Source of the DNA: Arthrobacter sp. PAMC25564
GTDB lineage: Bacteria; Actinomycetota; Actinomycetes; Actinomycetales; Micrococcaceae
Assembly: GCF_004798705.1 (NCBI RefSeq)
Contig: NZ_CP039290.1
Coordinates: 3,162,001 to 3,226,000 of the forward strand
Direction: 5' to 3'
DNA: 64,000 nucleotides
Position 1 is the first letter of the stretch; the number at the start of each line of letters is the position of its first letter. The position numbers and the translations under genes are program-made. The notes under the pieces were generated by a model. The model did no database searches, was not told the origin of the DNA, and saw only the letters and a list, made by a program, of their open reading frames with translations. Shown piece by piece: positions 8,125-16,390 of the stretch.

Positions 8125-9225
8125 TCAGAAGACGATGACCGGTTTGATCGTCTTCCCGCTCTTGGAGTCTTCAAAGCCCTGGTTAATGTCGTCAAGAGCG
8201 TAGTCACTGACGAGTTTTTCGAAGGGGAATCTGCCGTCCTTCCAGAGCTGGATCAGCCGGGGGATGAAGACCTGCGGCACCGAGCTGCCTTGGACCACGG
8301 TCTTGAAAGTCCAGCCCTTCACAAGGGACGCGCCGATCTCGAAGCTGACCTCCGTGCCAGGTTTGGCCGCACCAACGAGGGCGAGTGTACCGCGCACTCC
8401 CAAGGCATCGGCCGCCTGACGAAGGAGTGAGGGCAGGCCCGTGGTGTCCACGACGTAGTCAACGCCTGCATCAGCCGTGATTTCACGAAGCCGCCCCGCG
8501 ACGTCTTCGGTCTCTGAATTGATCACGTGTGTAGCGCCGAGCTCTCGGGCGAGTTCCAACCGTGAGTCGTGGATGTCAACAGCGATGATGGTGGCACAGT
8601 CTGCGATGCGCGCAGCCATGACTGCGGCGCACCCGACGGCGCCGGTGCCGAAGACAACCAGCGAGGACCCGATTTCCGGCCTAAGTTCATTGAGGACGGT
8701 TCCCGCCCCTGTGTTGATGCCGCAGCCCAGGGGGCCAAGGTGCTCGAGCGGGACGTCCTTGTCGACACGGACGACCGACTCCTCGACGACGTTTGCGTAG
8801 GTCGCGAAGGATGACTGGCCGAAGAAGTGGGACGAGATGGCCTCTCCCTCCTTGCTTAGCGAGGTTTGACCGTCCAGACGTCGGCCGCCGAAGTCCGCCG
8901 CCATAAGGTTCTCGCAGTACGCCATCTGGCCGTTTCGGCAACGCTTGCAGTGACCGCAGTATGCGGCAGCGAGGACAACATGGTCGCCAGGCACCACTGA
9001 GACGACCGAGTCGCCGACCGCTTCGACAACACCGGCCCCCTCGTGACCCAGGACGGCCGGCAGGGGCGTCGGATAGACCCCGTCACGGACGAGCACGTCC
9101 GTGTGGCAGATCCCGGTTGCAACCATGCGGACCCTGACTTCATTGGGCCTCAGGGCATCCAGTTCAAGCTGTTCGATTGTGAATGGCGTGTTGTGCTCGC
9201 GCGCAACAGCGGCAGTTATCTGCAT
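8125..9225 (-). CDS. Zinc-dependent aryl-alcohol-type dehydrogenase (paralogue 1)
   Basis: A 366-residue class-III-like medium-chain dehydrogenase of the NAD-dependent benzyl/aryl-alcohol branch. Catalytic zinc ligands are C40, H61 and E62, with a third cysteine in PLGCGINTG. The structural zinc site is C90, C93, C96 and C104. The cofactor motif is FGTGAVGCAAV. The ATG complementary to 9223-9225 has GAGGAGT upstream. It should interconvert an aromatic or short alcohol and its aldehyde. It is closely similar to the gene at 11275-12375, roughly 70 percent by eye, so one arose by duplication or was acquired twice. It forms an operon with the small membrane protein 31 bp upstream. Confidence 0.9.
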   Translation of the reverse strand: MQITAAVAREHNTPFTIEQLELDALRPNEVRVRMVATGICHTDVLVRDGVYPTPLPAVLGHEGAGVVEAVGDSVVSVVPGDHVVLAAAYCGHCKRCRNGQMAYCENLMAADFGGRRLDGQTSLSKEGEAISSHFFGQSSFATYANVVEESVVRVDKDVPLEHLGPLGCGINTGAGTVLNELRPEIGSSLVVFGTGAVGCAAVMAARIADCATIIAVDIHDSRLELARELGATHVINSETEDVAGRLREITADAGVDYVVDTTGLPSLLRQAADALGVRGTLALVGAAKPGTEVSFEIGASLVKGWTFKTVVQGSSVPQVFIPRLIQLWKDGRFPFEKLVSDYALDDINQGFEDSKSGKTIKPVIVF

Positions 9226-9256
9226 GGCAAACTCCTCATCATCGTGGCCGGGATGA

Positions 9257-9598
9257 TCATGCACCCCGGCGTGGCTTGCGAACCCGCGTATTGCGTTTCG
9301 CACTGCGCCGCGCCTGGGTGCGCGTCGCAGCTTGGCCCAGCTGCGTCTGGAGCAGGAGAAGGCGGGGAACTGCGAAGTAGACAGCAATGGGAACGACCAC
9401 AAGAGTGAGCGTGAAAGCGCGCAGGACCGGAGGCCACCCCGGCGCCAATGCGGCCAAAATACTCATCCCTACTGCGGCAAGCGGAAAGATCGCCACCCAA
9501 GTGATAGCAGCCCTGACATGGACGGATGCCATACCGACGGTTCGGTGATGATGCGCATCCGTTTCATCGGCTGCAAGCGCTTTGCCTTCGTGTTCCAC
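9257..9598 (-). CDS. Small two-helix membrane protein, function unknown
   Basis: A 113-residue protein starting at a GTG preceded by GGAG at 5 bases. Two hydrophobic segments are clear: AAITWVAIFPLAAVGMSILA (about 30-49) and FTLTLVVVPIAVYFAVPRLL (about 62-81). The tail is strongly basic (RTQARRSAKRNTRVRKPRR), which should stay in the cytoplasm. I do not recognise a named family. It lies directly upstream of the alcohol dehydrogenase on the same strand and diverges from the TetR regulator, so it is probably controlled with the dehydrogenase. An internal ATG at 9532 would remove the first 22 residues. Confidence 0.6.
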   Translation of the reverse strand: MEHEGKALAADETDAHHHRTVGMASVHVRAAITWVAIFPLAAVGMSILAALAPGWPPVLRAFTLTLVVVPIAVYFAVPRLLLLQTQLGQAATRTQARRSAKRNTRVRKPRRGA

Positions 9599-9601
9599 TC
9601 A

Positions 9602-9672
9602 ATCTCCAAACGTCTGGTTGGAATTGATGCTACTGCGCTGCGTTTCGCAAAAGCAAACGAACGGTTGGAGAT
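9602..9672. promoter_or_regulatory. Divergent inverted repeat between TetR and its target operon
   Basis: ATCTCCAAACGT (9602-9613) and ACGGTTGGAGAT (9661-9672) are inverted copies with one mismatch, one next to each divergent start codon. They could be TetR half-operators. Caution: each also contains the GGAG ribosome site of its own gene, so part of the symmetry may come simply from two similar ribosome-binding sites. Confidence 0.4.
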
Positions 9673-9675
9673 ATG

Positions 9676-10275
9676 ATGGGGTCCATGGCCTGGGACACTG
9701 ACGCGACGCAGAAGAAGATCCTGGATGCCGCAATCACCGAGTTCTCTGAACGGGGCTTCTCCGGTGCGCGCATCCATCAGATTTCGCGCATCTCAGGGTG
9801 CAATCGCGAACGGATTTACTTCTACTTTGGCGGCAAGGCCGGACTCTTCGAAGCGGCGCTTACCCGCGAACTCGCCACCGCCCTGGATGACCTTCCGATC
9901 GTCGGTTCGGGTCCGGTTGCGATCGGAGATTTCGCGGGACGGTACTTTGATTTTTCCAGGAGCCGCCCAAGTCTCGCACGCCTCACCTTCTGGGAGGGGC
10001 TTGAGCAGGGACATCCGGTAGGAGCCGAGGCCCGCGCCCTCCGCTCGGCGAACAAGGTGACCGAGATCCGGGATGCCCTTCCGGCATTGAGCGAGGCGGC
10101 GGCGGAGGAGCTCCTGCTGACCATCGTCACGCTGTGCCACGCCTGGGTATCGAGCCCGAACGTCCCCCTCGTGATCACCGGGACGCCGGACGAAGAACGC
10201 AGACGCGCATCCATCATGCGCACCAGCGAACTGCTCGCTCAAGATGCCGTGGATGTGGCCCAGCGGCCGTCATAA
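9676..10275 (+). CDS. TetR-family transcriptional regulator
   Basis: A 199-residue regulator. The N-terminal helix-turn-helix reads KILDAAITEFSERGFSGARI, then ISRISGCNRERIYFYFGGKA, the classic TetR pattern with YFYF-GK-L. The C-terminal ligand domain resembles the TetR_C form with HAWVSSPNVP. Start codons are possible at 9673, 9676 and 9685; GGAG at 9667-9670 favours 9676. It is divergent from the membrane protein and alcohol dehydrogenase operon, which is the usual arrangement for a local repressor. The ligand is unknown, but an alcohol, aldehyde or aromatic acid is plausible from the neighbours. Confidence 0.85.
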   Translation: MGSMAWDTDATQKKILDAAITEFSERGFSGARIHQISRISGCNRERIYFYFGGKAGLFEAALTRELATALDDLPIVGSGPVAIGDFAGRYFDFSRSRPSLARLTFWEGLEQGHPVGAEARALRSANKVTEIRDALPALSEAAAEELLLTIVTLCHAWVSSPNVPLVITGTPDEERRRASIMRTSELLAQDAVDVAQRPS

Positions 10276-10395
10276 GCGCCAACCCGGCCTTCGCAGCTAC
10301 CACCCCCCGCACCAAACCCCGGGGGAACTCAGCCGGCCACACCCGCCCGCCCCGCGGCCATCAAACGCAAGTACACGTTCCGCTCAGAAAAATAC

Positions 10396-10439
10396 TTGAC
10401 GCTTCAACTTTAACGGCCTATATTTAGTTGTAGCTTCAA
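10396..10439 (+). promoter_or_regulatory. Strong sigma-70-type promoter embedded in a paired operator
   Basis: TTGACG (10396-10401) and TATATT (10419-10424) are spaced by 17 bp, close to consensus. The -35 box lies in TTGACGCTTCAACT (10396-10409). An inverted copy, AGTTGTAGCTTCAA (10426-10439), begins just after the -10 box; the two match at 12 of 14 positions. The first copy is itself a palindrome, TTGA-N4-TCAA. The geometry implies a repressor that masks both promoter boxes. It controls the reductase gene at 10469. Confidence 0.7.
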
Positions 10440-10468
10440 TCATCACTCCCCCGAGAGAACAGACTCTG

Positions 10469-11152
10469 ATGAACACCCTCCTGGCCCGCATATTCGGAAA
10501 GAAGACTCCCATGACGAACCTCACCATCATCGGCAACGGCAACATGGCCCGCGGCATCGCAACCCGCGCCCTCGCCGGCGGCCTGACCGTCGAAATCCTC
10601 GGACAGGATGCCACCAAGGCCAAGGAACTGGCCACCGAACTGGGCACCGGCGTCACCTTCGGCACCACCGCCGATGCCCCCCAGGGCGCCATCGTGGTCC
10701 TGGCCGTCCCCTTCGACGCCGCCAAGTCCGTGGTCAGCACCTACGGGGAGGCCCTGACCGGCAAGACCATCGTGGACATCACCAACCCGGTGAACTTCGA
10801 GACCTTCGATTCCCTGGTCGTTGACCCCGGCACCTCCGCCGCCGAAGAAATCGCACGGCTCGCCCCCGCCGGCGCCAACGTCGTCAAGGCGTTCAACACC
10901 ACCTTCGCCGGCACCCTCGTCGCCGGCGAGTCCGGCGGACAACCCCTGGACGTCTTCATCGCCGGCGACAACGCCGACGCCACCGCAGCCGTCAGCAGCC
11001 TGGTCAGCGCCGGCGGCATGCGCCCGCTGGTGGTCGGGCCGCTCAAGCGCTCCCGGGAACTCGAAGGCTTCCAGTTCGTCCTCATGACCATGCAGGCCAA
11101 CCCGGAGTTCGCCGACTTCAACTGGGACACCGGACTTCAGATCACCAAATAA
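10469..11152 (+). CDS. NADPH-dependent F420 reductase-like NAD(P)-binding protein
   Basis: A 227-residue protein of the NADP oxidoreductase coenzyme-F420-dependent family (F420 reductase/ferric reductase-like Rossmann fold). It shows LTIIGNGNMARGIATRAL near the N-terminus, VVLAVPF, DITNPVNFETFD and VVKAFNTTFAG, all typical of the family. Members without known F420 dependence are common, so the substrate is open. ATGs at 10469 and 10511 are both possible; the second gives the commonly seen N-terminus MTNLTIIG. It has its own strong promoter-operator upstream and a hairpin terminator downstream, so it is a single-gene unit, probably induced by a small-molecule stress. Confidence 0.82.
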   Translation: MNTLLARIFGKKTPMTNLTIIGNGNMARGIATRALAGGLTVEILGQDATKAKELATELGTGVTFGTTADAPQGAIVVLAVPFDAAKSVVSTYGEALTGKTIVDITNPVNFETFDSLVVDPGTSAAEEIARLAPAGANVVKAFNTTFAGTLVAGESGGQPLDVFIAGDNADATAAVSSLVSAGGMRPLVVGPLKRSRELEGFQFVLMTMQANPEFADFNWDTGLQITK

Positions 11153-11185
11153 CCCGGACACCGATAGGCATCAAAAACCAAACAC

Positions 11186-11225
11186 AAGAGGACGGCGGCG
11201 GGTAGCATCCCGCCGTCGTCCTCTT
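11186..11225. terminator. Bidirectional hairpin terminator
   Basis: A 17-bp stem with one mismatch (AAGAGGACGGCGGCGGG, 11186-11202, with 11209-11225) and a 6-nt loop separates two convergent genes. On the minus strand the hairpin is followed by the T-rich stretch TTGTGTTTGGTTTTTG, so it should stop transcription arriving from the alcohol dehydrogenase; the plus-strand side lacks a T-run. Confidence 0.8.
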
Positions 11226-11274
11226 GCGTACGAAGTAGTGAGCGCCATGGCCTCCCACCGAGACCAGGTGCTGG

Positions 11275-12375
11275 CTAGTACACGATGACGGGCTTGATGA
11301 CGGTGCCGTTGGCGGAGTCTTCGAAGCCTTGGTTGATCTCCCCCAGGCTGTAGTTGCGCATCAGCTTGTCCATGGGGAACCGGCCGTCCTTCCACAACTG
11401 GATGAGCTTGGGAATGAACACCTGGGGTACGGAGCTTCCCTGGATCACGGTTTTGAACGTCCATCCTTTGACCAGCGACAGGCCGATCTCGAACGAGACC
11501 TCTGTTCCGGGTGCGGCGGCACCGACCAGCGCCAGCGTGCCCCGGAGGGCCAGGGCGTCGGCTGCTTTGCGGAGCAGCTCCGGCCGGGCGGTCGTATCCA
11601 CCACGTAGTCAGCTCCGCGCCCGTTGGTCAGGCGGAGGATCTCCTCCGTCAGGTCGGTTTCCTTCGTGTTGATCACGTCCGTCGCTCCAAGTTCTTTCGC
11701 GAGGTCCAGCCGGGAAGTATGGATGTCGACGGCGATGATCCGGGCGCACCCCGCGATCCCGCCGGCCATGATGGCACCCGATCCGACGGCGCCGGTACCG
11801 ATGACCACGAGCGTGTTGTTCAGCGCGGGCTTAAGTTCGTTGAGGACGGCGCCGGCTCCGGTCTGGATGCCGCAGCCGAGCGGGGCCATGATCTCAAGGG
11901 GAACGTCGGAGTCGACCCGGACCACGCTTTCCTCGACGACGTTGGCGTAGGTCGCGAACGACGACTGGCCGAAGAAGTGGGACGAAATCACTTCCCCGTC
12001 CTTGCTCAATGCCGTGGTCCCGTCAGGCCGCCGGCCCCCGAAGTCAGCGGCGAAGAGGTTCTCGCAATACGCCATCTGGCCGGACCGGCAGTGGTCGCAC
12101 TTACCGCAATAGGCGGCCGCGAGCAGAACATGGTCGCCCGGCTGCACCGTGGTGACCGAAGCCCCGATCCGCTCCACTATCCCGGCTCCCTCGTGTCCCA
12201 GGACGGCCGGCAGCGGTGTGGGATAAACTTGGTCACGCACGATGGCGTCCGTGTGGCAAACACCGGAGGCCACCATCTTTACGAGAACCTCGTTAGGGCG
12301 GAGATCATCCAGCTCAAGTTCTTCAATTGTGAGGGGTTGCCGTGGCTCGCGGGCCACTGCTGCGGTTACCTGCAT
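11275..12375 (-). CDS. Zinc-dependent aryl-alcohol-type dehydrogenase (paralogue 2)
   Basis: A 366-residue paralogue of the protein at 8125-9225, with the same zinc residues C40, H61, E62 and C90, C93, C96, C104, and the cofactor motif IGTGAVGSGAI. It is the last gene of a minus-strand operon after the MFS transporter and the aldehyde dehydrogenase, starting 40 bp behind the latter. In this setting it most likely oxidises an aromatic alcohol such as salicyl or benzyl alcohol to the aldehyde, which the neighbouring enzyme would turn into the acid. The substrate is inferred from context only. Confidence 0.9.
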   Translation of the reverse strand: MQVTAAVAREPRQPLTIEELELDDLRPNEVLVKMVASGVCHTDAIVRDQVYPTPLPAVLGHEGAGIVERIGASVTTVQPGDHVLLAAAYCGKCDHCRSGQMAYCENLFAADFGGRRPDGTTALSKDGEVISSHFFGQSSFATYANVVEESVVRVDSDVPLEIMAPLGCGIQTGAGAVLNELKPALNNTLVVIGTGAVGSGAIMAGGIAGCARIIAVDIHTSRLDLAKELGATDVINTKETDLTEEILRLTNGRGADYVVDTTARPELLRKAADALALRGTLALVGAAAPGTEVSFEIGLSLVKGWTFKTVIQGSSVPQVFIPKLIQLWKDGRFPMDKLMRNYSLGEINQGFEDSANGTVIKPVIVY

Positions 12376-12415
12376 AGTCGTGTCATCCCTTTTCGGATTG
12401 GTCGGGCTTCTTGAT

Positions 12416-13867
12416 TCAGAACGGGTACTGCTGGTCGGACTGCTCCACGGTGATCCACTTCAGCTCGGTGAATTCGTTGATGACGGCCCTGCCGTCAAAC
12501 CTGCCGTAGCCACTGTTTTTCATGCCGCCATAGGGAGCCTGGGCTTCGTTCTGAACGGTTGCGCCGTTGACGTGCACGTGTCCTGCCTGAATTCGCATCG
12601 CAACCTGCAATGCCCGGGTGCTGTCGGCCCCGAATACGGCCGCGGCGAGACCGTACTCCGTATCGTTTGCCACCTGAACCGCCTCTTCGACGCCGGAAAC
12701 GCGGACAACGGTGGTGATCGGCCCGAATGTTTCCTGATCGTAGATGAACATCCCTGGCCGCACTTTGTCGATGATGGTGGCTGGCATCGATGCACCGTCG
12801 GCATGGGCACCGACGACGAGTTCCGCTCCCTTGGCGAGGGCATCATCGATGAGGCCGTTGATTCTGGGGCCCGACTCTTCGCGGATCATGGGGCCGACGA
12901 TGCAGGCTTCGTCAGTCAGTGGGTCTCCGGTGGCCAGCTGCGCTGCCCGTGCTGCGAACTTGGAGACGAACTGGTCGGCCACGCTCTCGTCAACCACGAA
13001 TCGTTCAGTCGACATGCAGATCTGGCCCTGGTAAAGGAAGGATCCGAAGACGGCCGCATTGACGGCGCCGTCGATGTCAGCGTCGTCGAGGACGACAAAC
13101 GGTGCCTTGCCGCCGAGCTCGAGCAGCACCGGCTTGAGGTAGCGGGCGGCTTTTTCGGCGATGATGCGCCCGACTGCCGTTGAGCCGGTGAAGTTGATCC
13201 GGCGGACCGCCGGGTGGGCGATGATGGATTCCACGACCCGGTCGGAGTCCTCCGGTGCGCTGGTCAGGAAGTTCAGCACACCGGCCGGAAGTCCGGCCTC
13301 GTGCAGGACCTCTGCAATGATCGCGTGGGTCTTCGGGCTGGTTTCCGAGGCCCGGAAGACCACCGTGTTGCCGCAAACGATGGGGTAGGCGATGGCCCGG
13401 GCCGCCAACACGCCCGCTCCATTCCAGGGGGCCATGCTGAGAACAACTCCGGCGGGCTGCCGGACAGTCATCGAGAGTGTGCCCGGTTTGTCCGTCGGGA
13501 GAGTCTCCCCCTGAATCTGAGTGGCGAGCCCGGCAGCTTCGCGGAAGAGCTGCGCAGTGAGGAACACGTTGAATCCGGCCCAGAGTTGTGCTGCACCCAC
13601 TTCTGACATCATCGTTTCGATGAACTCCGGTCCGCGCCGCTCCATGATGTCTGCGGCTTTGAGCATGACGGCCCGTCGTTCCGTAGGGCCGGTAGTTGAC
13701 CAGGTGCTAAAGGCCTGTGACGCCGACTCAACAGCGTCGAGCGCGTCGTCGACGCCGGCTGCCGCGCTTTCGGTCACGAGTACGCCCGTCACAGGGTTTC
13801 GACGCTCGAACGTCTTGCCTTCGCGGGCGCTTCGGGACTGGTTGTTGATGATGAGTTGCGTTTCCAA
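12416..13867 (-). CDS. Aldehyde dehydrogenase, salicylaldehyde/vanillin dehydrogenase-like
   Basis: A 483-residue NAD(P)-dependent aldehyde dehydrogenase. The nucleophile is C284 in YQGQICMST, the general base E250 is in LELGGK, and the cofactor motif NFTGSTAVG is at about 225-233. I chose a TTG start complementary to 13865-13867 because AAGGAG lies 6 bases upstream and the product then begins METQLIINNQ, the normal family length. A longer reading to 13912 lacks such support. The wide aromatic-aldehyde branch fits its position between an aromatic-acid transporter and an aryl-alcohol dehydrogenase, beside salicylate genes. Salicylaldehyde is the inferred substrate. Confidence 0.9.
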   Translation of the reverse strand: METQLIINNQSRSAREGKTFERRNPVTGVLVTESAAAGVDDALDAVESASQAFSTWSTTGPTERRAVMLKAADIMERRGPEFIETMMSEVGAAQLWAGFNVFLTAQLFREAAGLATQIQGETLPTDKPGTLSMTVRQPAGVVLSMAPWNGAGVLAARAIAYPIVCGNTVVFRASETSPKTHAIIAEVLHEAGLPAGVLNFLTSAPEDSDRVVESIIAHPAVRRINFTGSTAVGRIIAEKAARYLKPVLLELGGKAPFVVLDDADIDGAVNAAVFGSFLYQGQICMSTERFVVDESVADQFVSKFAARAAQLATGDPLTDEACIVGPMIREESGPRINGLIDDALAKGAELVVGAHADGASMPATIIDKVRPGMFIYDQETFGPITTVVRVSGVEEAVQVANDTEYGLAAAVFGADSTRALQVAMRIQAGHVHVNGATVQNEAQAPYGGMKNSGYGRFDGRAVINEFTELKWITVEQSDQQYPF

Positions 13868-13947
13868 AATGGACTCCTTAGTTGGGGTGCTGCCGGGGAC
13901 GACGACGCTCACGCGGGCGATGCGGTGCTAAATGTGCGAAGCCGTTC

Positions 13948-15306
13948 TTAGTGTTTGACGGTGCTGACGGACACGGGGAGCTGAGACGTTGCCGAAGCTG
14001 TCCTCATCGATTCGTTGTCGGGGAAACGCGGCACGGTCAGGACGGCGACTACGCCGATTGCTGCTGCTATGGCCCAGATGGAGAAGTTGATGAAGTTGCC
14101 CAGTGAGGCGGCCACCAGCACGCCGCCGCCCGAGATGGCCAGCACAGCCCCGATCCGTCCGACGCCGAGCGTGATGCCCAGGGCGGTAGCCCGGGTTGCG
14201 CCGGAGAAGTAGGTTGCGACAAATCCGTTGACCAGGATCTGGGCGCCCACTGACCCGAAGCCGACGACTGCTACGAGCAAGTACATAACCGGAAGCGGCA
14301 TGACTCCGGTACCCATGAGAACCAATGCCAGGCCGGAACTTGCGAATGCCGTTGCGGTCACCGGCCGGGGACCGAAGCGGTCCGCGAGTCTGGAGGAAAC
14401 GAGCACGCCGACGACGGCGCCGATGTTGACGGTCAGGAGGAATGTCAGGGAGGATGCCAGCGAGTATTTGGCGATGACCATGAGTTGCGGCAGCCAGGTG
14501 TTAAGCCCGTACACGAGGGTCTGGCCACAGACGCCGGCCAGGCTGAAGAGGATCATTGCAGTAAGCAGGCGCCCGGTCAGCAGGGTGCGGAAACGGCCGT
14601 GCACGAGTACGTCATCTTGTGCCGGTACTTCGGGCAGCGGTTCCAGCCCGTATTCGGAGATGATGCGTTCCGCCTGTAACCGGTCCCCCTTGGCAGCGAG
14701 GAATGCCGGGGATTCCGGGAGGAACTTGAACAGCAGAGGCACGACGGCGATGAGTGGAACGCCACCGAGTGCCAGCATGCCGCGGAACCCGAGCGCGGGC
14801 AGGAAGGCGAGGGCGAGAAGCGCGGCGAGGATCCCGCCGACTGCGTATCCGGAGAACATTAGGGCGTTGTTAAAGTTGCGGCGGTTCGACTTGGAGAACT
14901 CCACGGTCAGAGCGATCGCCGTCGGGATTACGCCGCCCAGGCCGAGTCCGGAGAGAAAACGGAATAAACCGAAGAGCTCGGGAGTCGGGGCCCAGGCGGT
15001 CAGGAGCATCAGCACTGAGAAGGATGCGATGGAAACCATCATGACTTTCCGGCGCCCGACGATGTCCGTCAGGTATCCGATCAGGATGGCGCCCATGAAC
15101 ATTCCGGCCAGCGCATAGCTGCCGATAGCGCCGGTCTGCACTGGGGTCAGGCCCCAGGGTTCGTAGGCCAGGAGTTTGGGGACGATTGCTCCGTAGACGA
15201 CCAGATCGTATCCGTCGAAGACGATGGCCAGGAAGCATAGGAAGATAACAGCGGCTGCCGATTTGCGATGGCGAACCGGAGGTGAGGCAGGCGATTGAAA
15301 AGCCAT
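13948..15306 (-). CDS. MFS transporter, aromatic acid:H+ symporter (AAHS) type
   Basis: A 452-residue inner-membrane protein with about 12 hydrophobic helices. The first helix carries IVFDGYDLVVYG, the DGYD motif of the AAHS group that imports benzoates and hydroxybenzoates. The loop 2-3 motif GYLTDIVGRRKVM and the loop 8-9 motif SSRLADRFGPRPV are both present. The ATG complementary to 15304-15306 has GGAG at 6 bases; an upstream in-frame start is less likely. It is first in the operon with the aldehyde and alcohol dehydrogenases and diverges from the PaaX-type regulator, so it probably imports salicylate or a precursor. Confidence 0.9.
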   Translation of the reverse strand: MAFQSPASPPVRHRKSAAAVIFLCFLAIVFDGYDLVVYGAIVPKLLAYEPWGLTPVQTGAIGSYALAGMFMGAILIGYLTDIVGRRKVMMVSIASFSVLMLLTAWAPTPELFGLFRFLSGLGLGGVIPTAIALTVEFSKSNRRNFNNALMFSGYAVGGILAALLALAFLPALGFRGMLALGGVPLIAVVPLLFKFLPESPAFLAAKGDRLQAERIISEYGLEPLPEVPAQDDVLVHGRFRTLLTGRLLTAMILFSLAGVCGQTLVYGLNTWLPQLMVIAKYSLASSLTFLLTVNIGAVVGVLVSSRLADRFGPRPVTATAFASSGLALVLMGTGVMPLPVMYLLVAVVGFGSVGAQILVNGFVATYFSGATRATALGITLGVGRIGAVLAISGGGVLVAASLGNFINFSIWAIAAAIGVVAVLTVPRFPDNESMRTASATSQLPVSVSTVKH

Positions 15307-15387
15307 TGGGGACTCCAGGTGATATACACGACGTTGTGGCTGTGCCAGAGATGAGGGGCCGTTCGGCTGTGATCTGACCCACAACCA

Positions 15388-15415
15388 AATGTAACATAAA
15401 TGTGTTGTGCGTCAA
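15388..15415 (-). promoter_or_regulatory. Promoter of the transporter-dehydrogenase operon with ATGTAACAT box
   Basis: On the minus strand TTGACG (15415-15410) and TACATT (15393-15388) are spaced by 16 bp. The palindrome ATGTAACAT (15389-15397) overlaps the -10 box. The same GTTACAT word overlaps the -10 box of the hydroxylase operon at 16424-16430, which points to one shared regulator. Confidence 0.6.
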
Positions 15416-15431
15416 CAGGTGTGTTGCACGT
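15402..15431. repeat. Two direct repeats between the divergent transporter and PaaX genes
   Basis: GTGTTGTGCGT (15402-15412) and GTGTTGCACGT (15421-15431) are 19 bp apart start to start, nearly two helical turns, and differ at two bases. They overlap the -35 region of the transporter promoter and could be a second regulatory site. Confidence 0.4.
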
Positions 15432-15477
15432 TTCCTGAATGACGCCCGCCCGGGCTTGCGAGTATTGGAGAAGTCTT

Positions 15478-16311
15478 ATGCAGTGGAAACCCAGAGCCCT
15501 GATCCTGGATCTTTTCGGGGACTACCTCCGGTATGCCGGGAACGAGGTCAGGCTGGCCGACATCACGGAGCTCCTCGCGGTCTTTGACATTGAGGCGGCC
15601 ACGGTTCGCGTCAACCTCTCACGCCTGCGCAAGGAGGGCTGGTTCACCACCCGGCGCGTCGGGCGGGAAACGGTCTACACCCTCACCCCCCATTTGTTGG
15701 AGATCCTCAACGAGGGGCGCGAACGGATCTTCCGGCGGCGGGACGAAAGCTGGGAGGGGCGCTGGACCATGGCCATTTACCAGGTTCCCGAATCCGAACG
15801 CGCCGTCCGTGAACAGCTCCGCAAGCAGCTCGCGTGGCATGGTTTCGGCCAGCTGTCACCATCGACCTGGTTGAGCCCGCACGACCTCATCTCCGAGGTC
15901 CGCGAAATTGCCGCCGAATATCCGCTGGCCAAAGTTGATGCCCTCTGGTGCGGGACCGGCGACCTCGAGGAGGACAGGAATCTTGCCGCACGATGCTGGG
16001 ACCTGGAGCAGCTCGGCGCGGACTATCAGGAATTTATCCGCACCTATGCCGCCTTGGACGACGAGGCAGTCAACGCCAGCAAGGACGGGCGAACGGCACT
16101 CATCGAACGGATGCGTATTATCCGCGATTTTCGTCGCTTCCCCTTCCGGGACCCGCACCTGCCGCTCGAGTTGCAGCCCAAGGGCTGGCCGAGCAGCGAG
16201 GCGTACGACCTGTTTGGTGCGATTCACCGACAGCTCGGGCCTGCCGCCACGGAATTCGTCTCCGGCATCATCGGCCAGCCCATCGGGCAGGGCCAGGAGG
16301 TCGTGGCGTAA
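15478..16311 (+). CDS. PaaX-family transcriptional regulator
   Basis: A 277-residue regulator. It begins MQWKPRALILDLFGDYLRY and carries the winged-helix segment LLAVFDIEAATVRVNLSRLR, typical of PaaX. The PaaX C-terminal region follows, with HLPLELQPKGWPSSEAYDLF. The ATG at 15478 has GGAG at 7 bases. The E. coli PaaX repressor responds to phenylacetyl-CoA, an aryl-CoA. The genes downstream build aryl-CoA intermediates, so salicylyl-CoA or gentisyl-CoA is a reasonable inducer here. The gene sits between the two operons that share the GTTACAT box. Confidence 0.88.
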   Translation: MQWKPRALILDLFGDYLRYAGNEVRLADITELLAVFDIEAATVRVNLSRLRKEGWFTTRRVGRETVYTLTPHLLEILNEGRERIFRRRDESWEGRWTMAIYQVPESERAVREQLRKQLAWHGFGQLSPSTWLSPHDLISEVREIAAEYPLAKVDALWCGTGDLEEDRNLAARCWDLEQLGADYQEFIRTYAALDDEAVNASKDGRTALIERMRIIRDFRRFPFRDPHLPLELQPKGWPSSEAYDLFGAIHRQLGPAATEFVSGIIGQPIGQGQEVVA

Positions 16312-16390
16312 CCCGGTCGGGGCGCGGAAGCTGGTCGTGGTTCGTTGAGGAAGTCATCGCAAGGTCCGTAAAGCGGTTCTCGAGGGTTAT

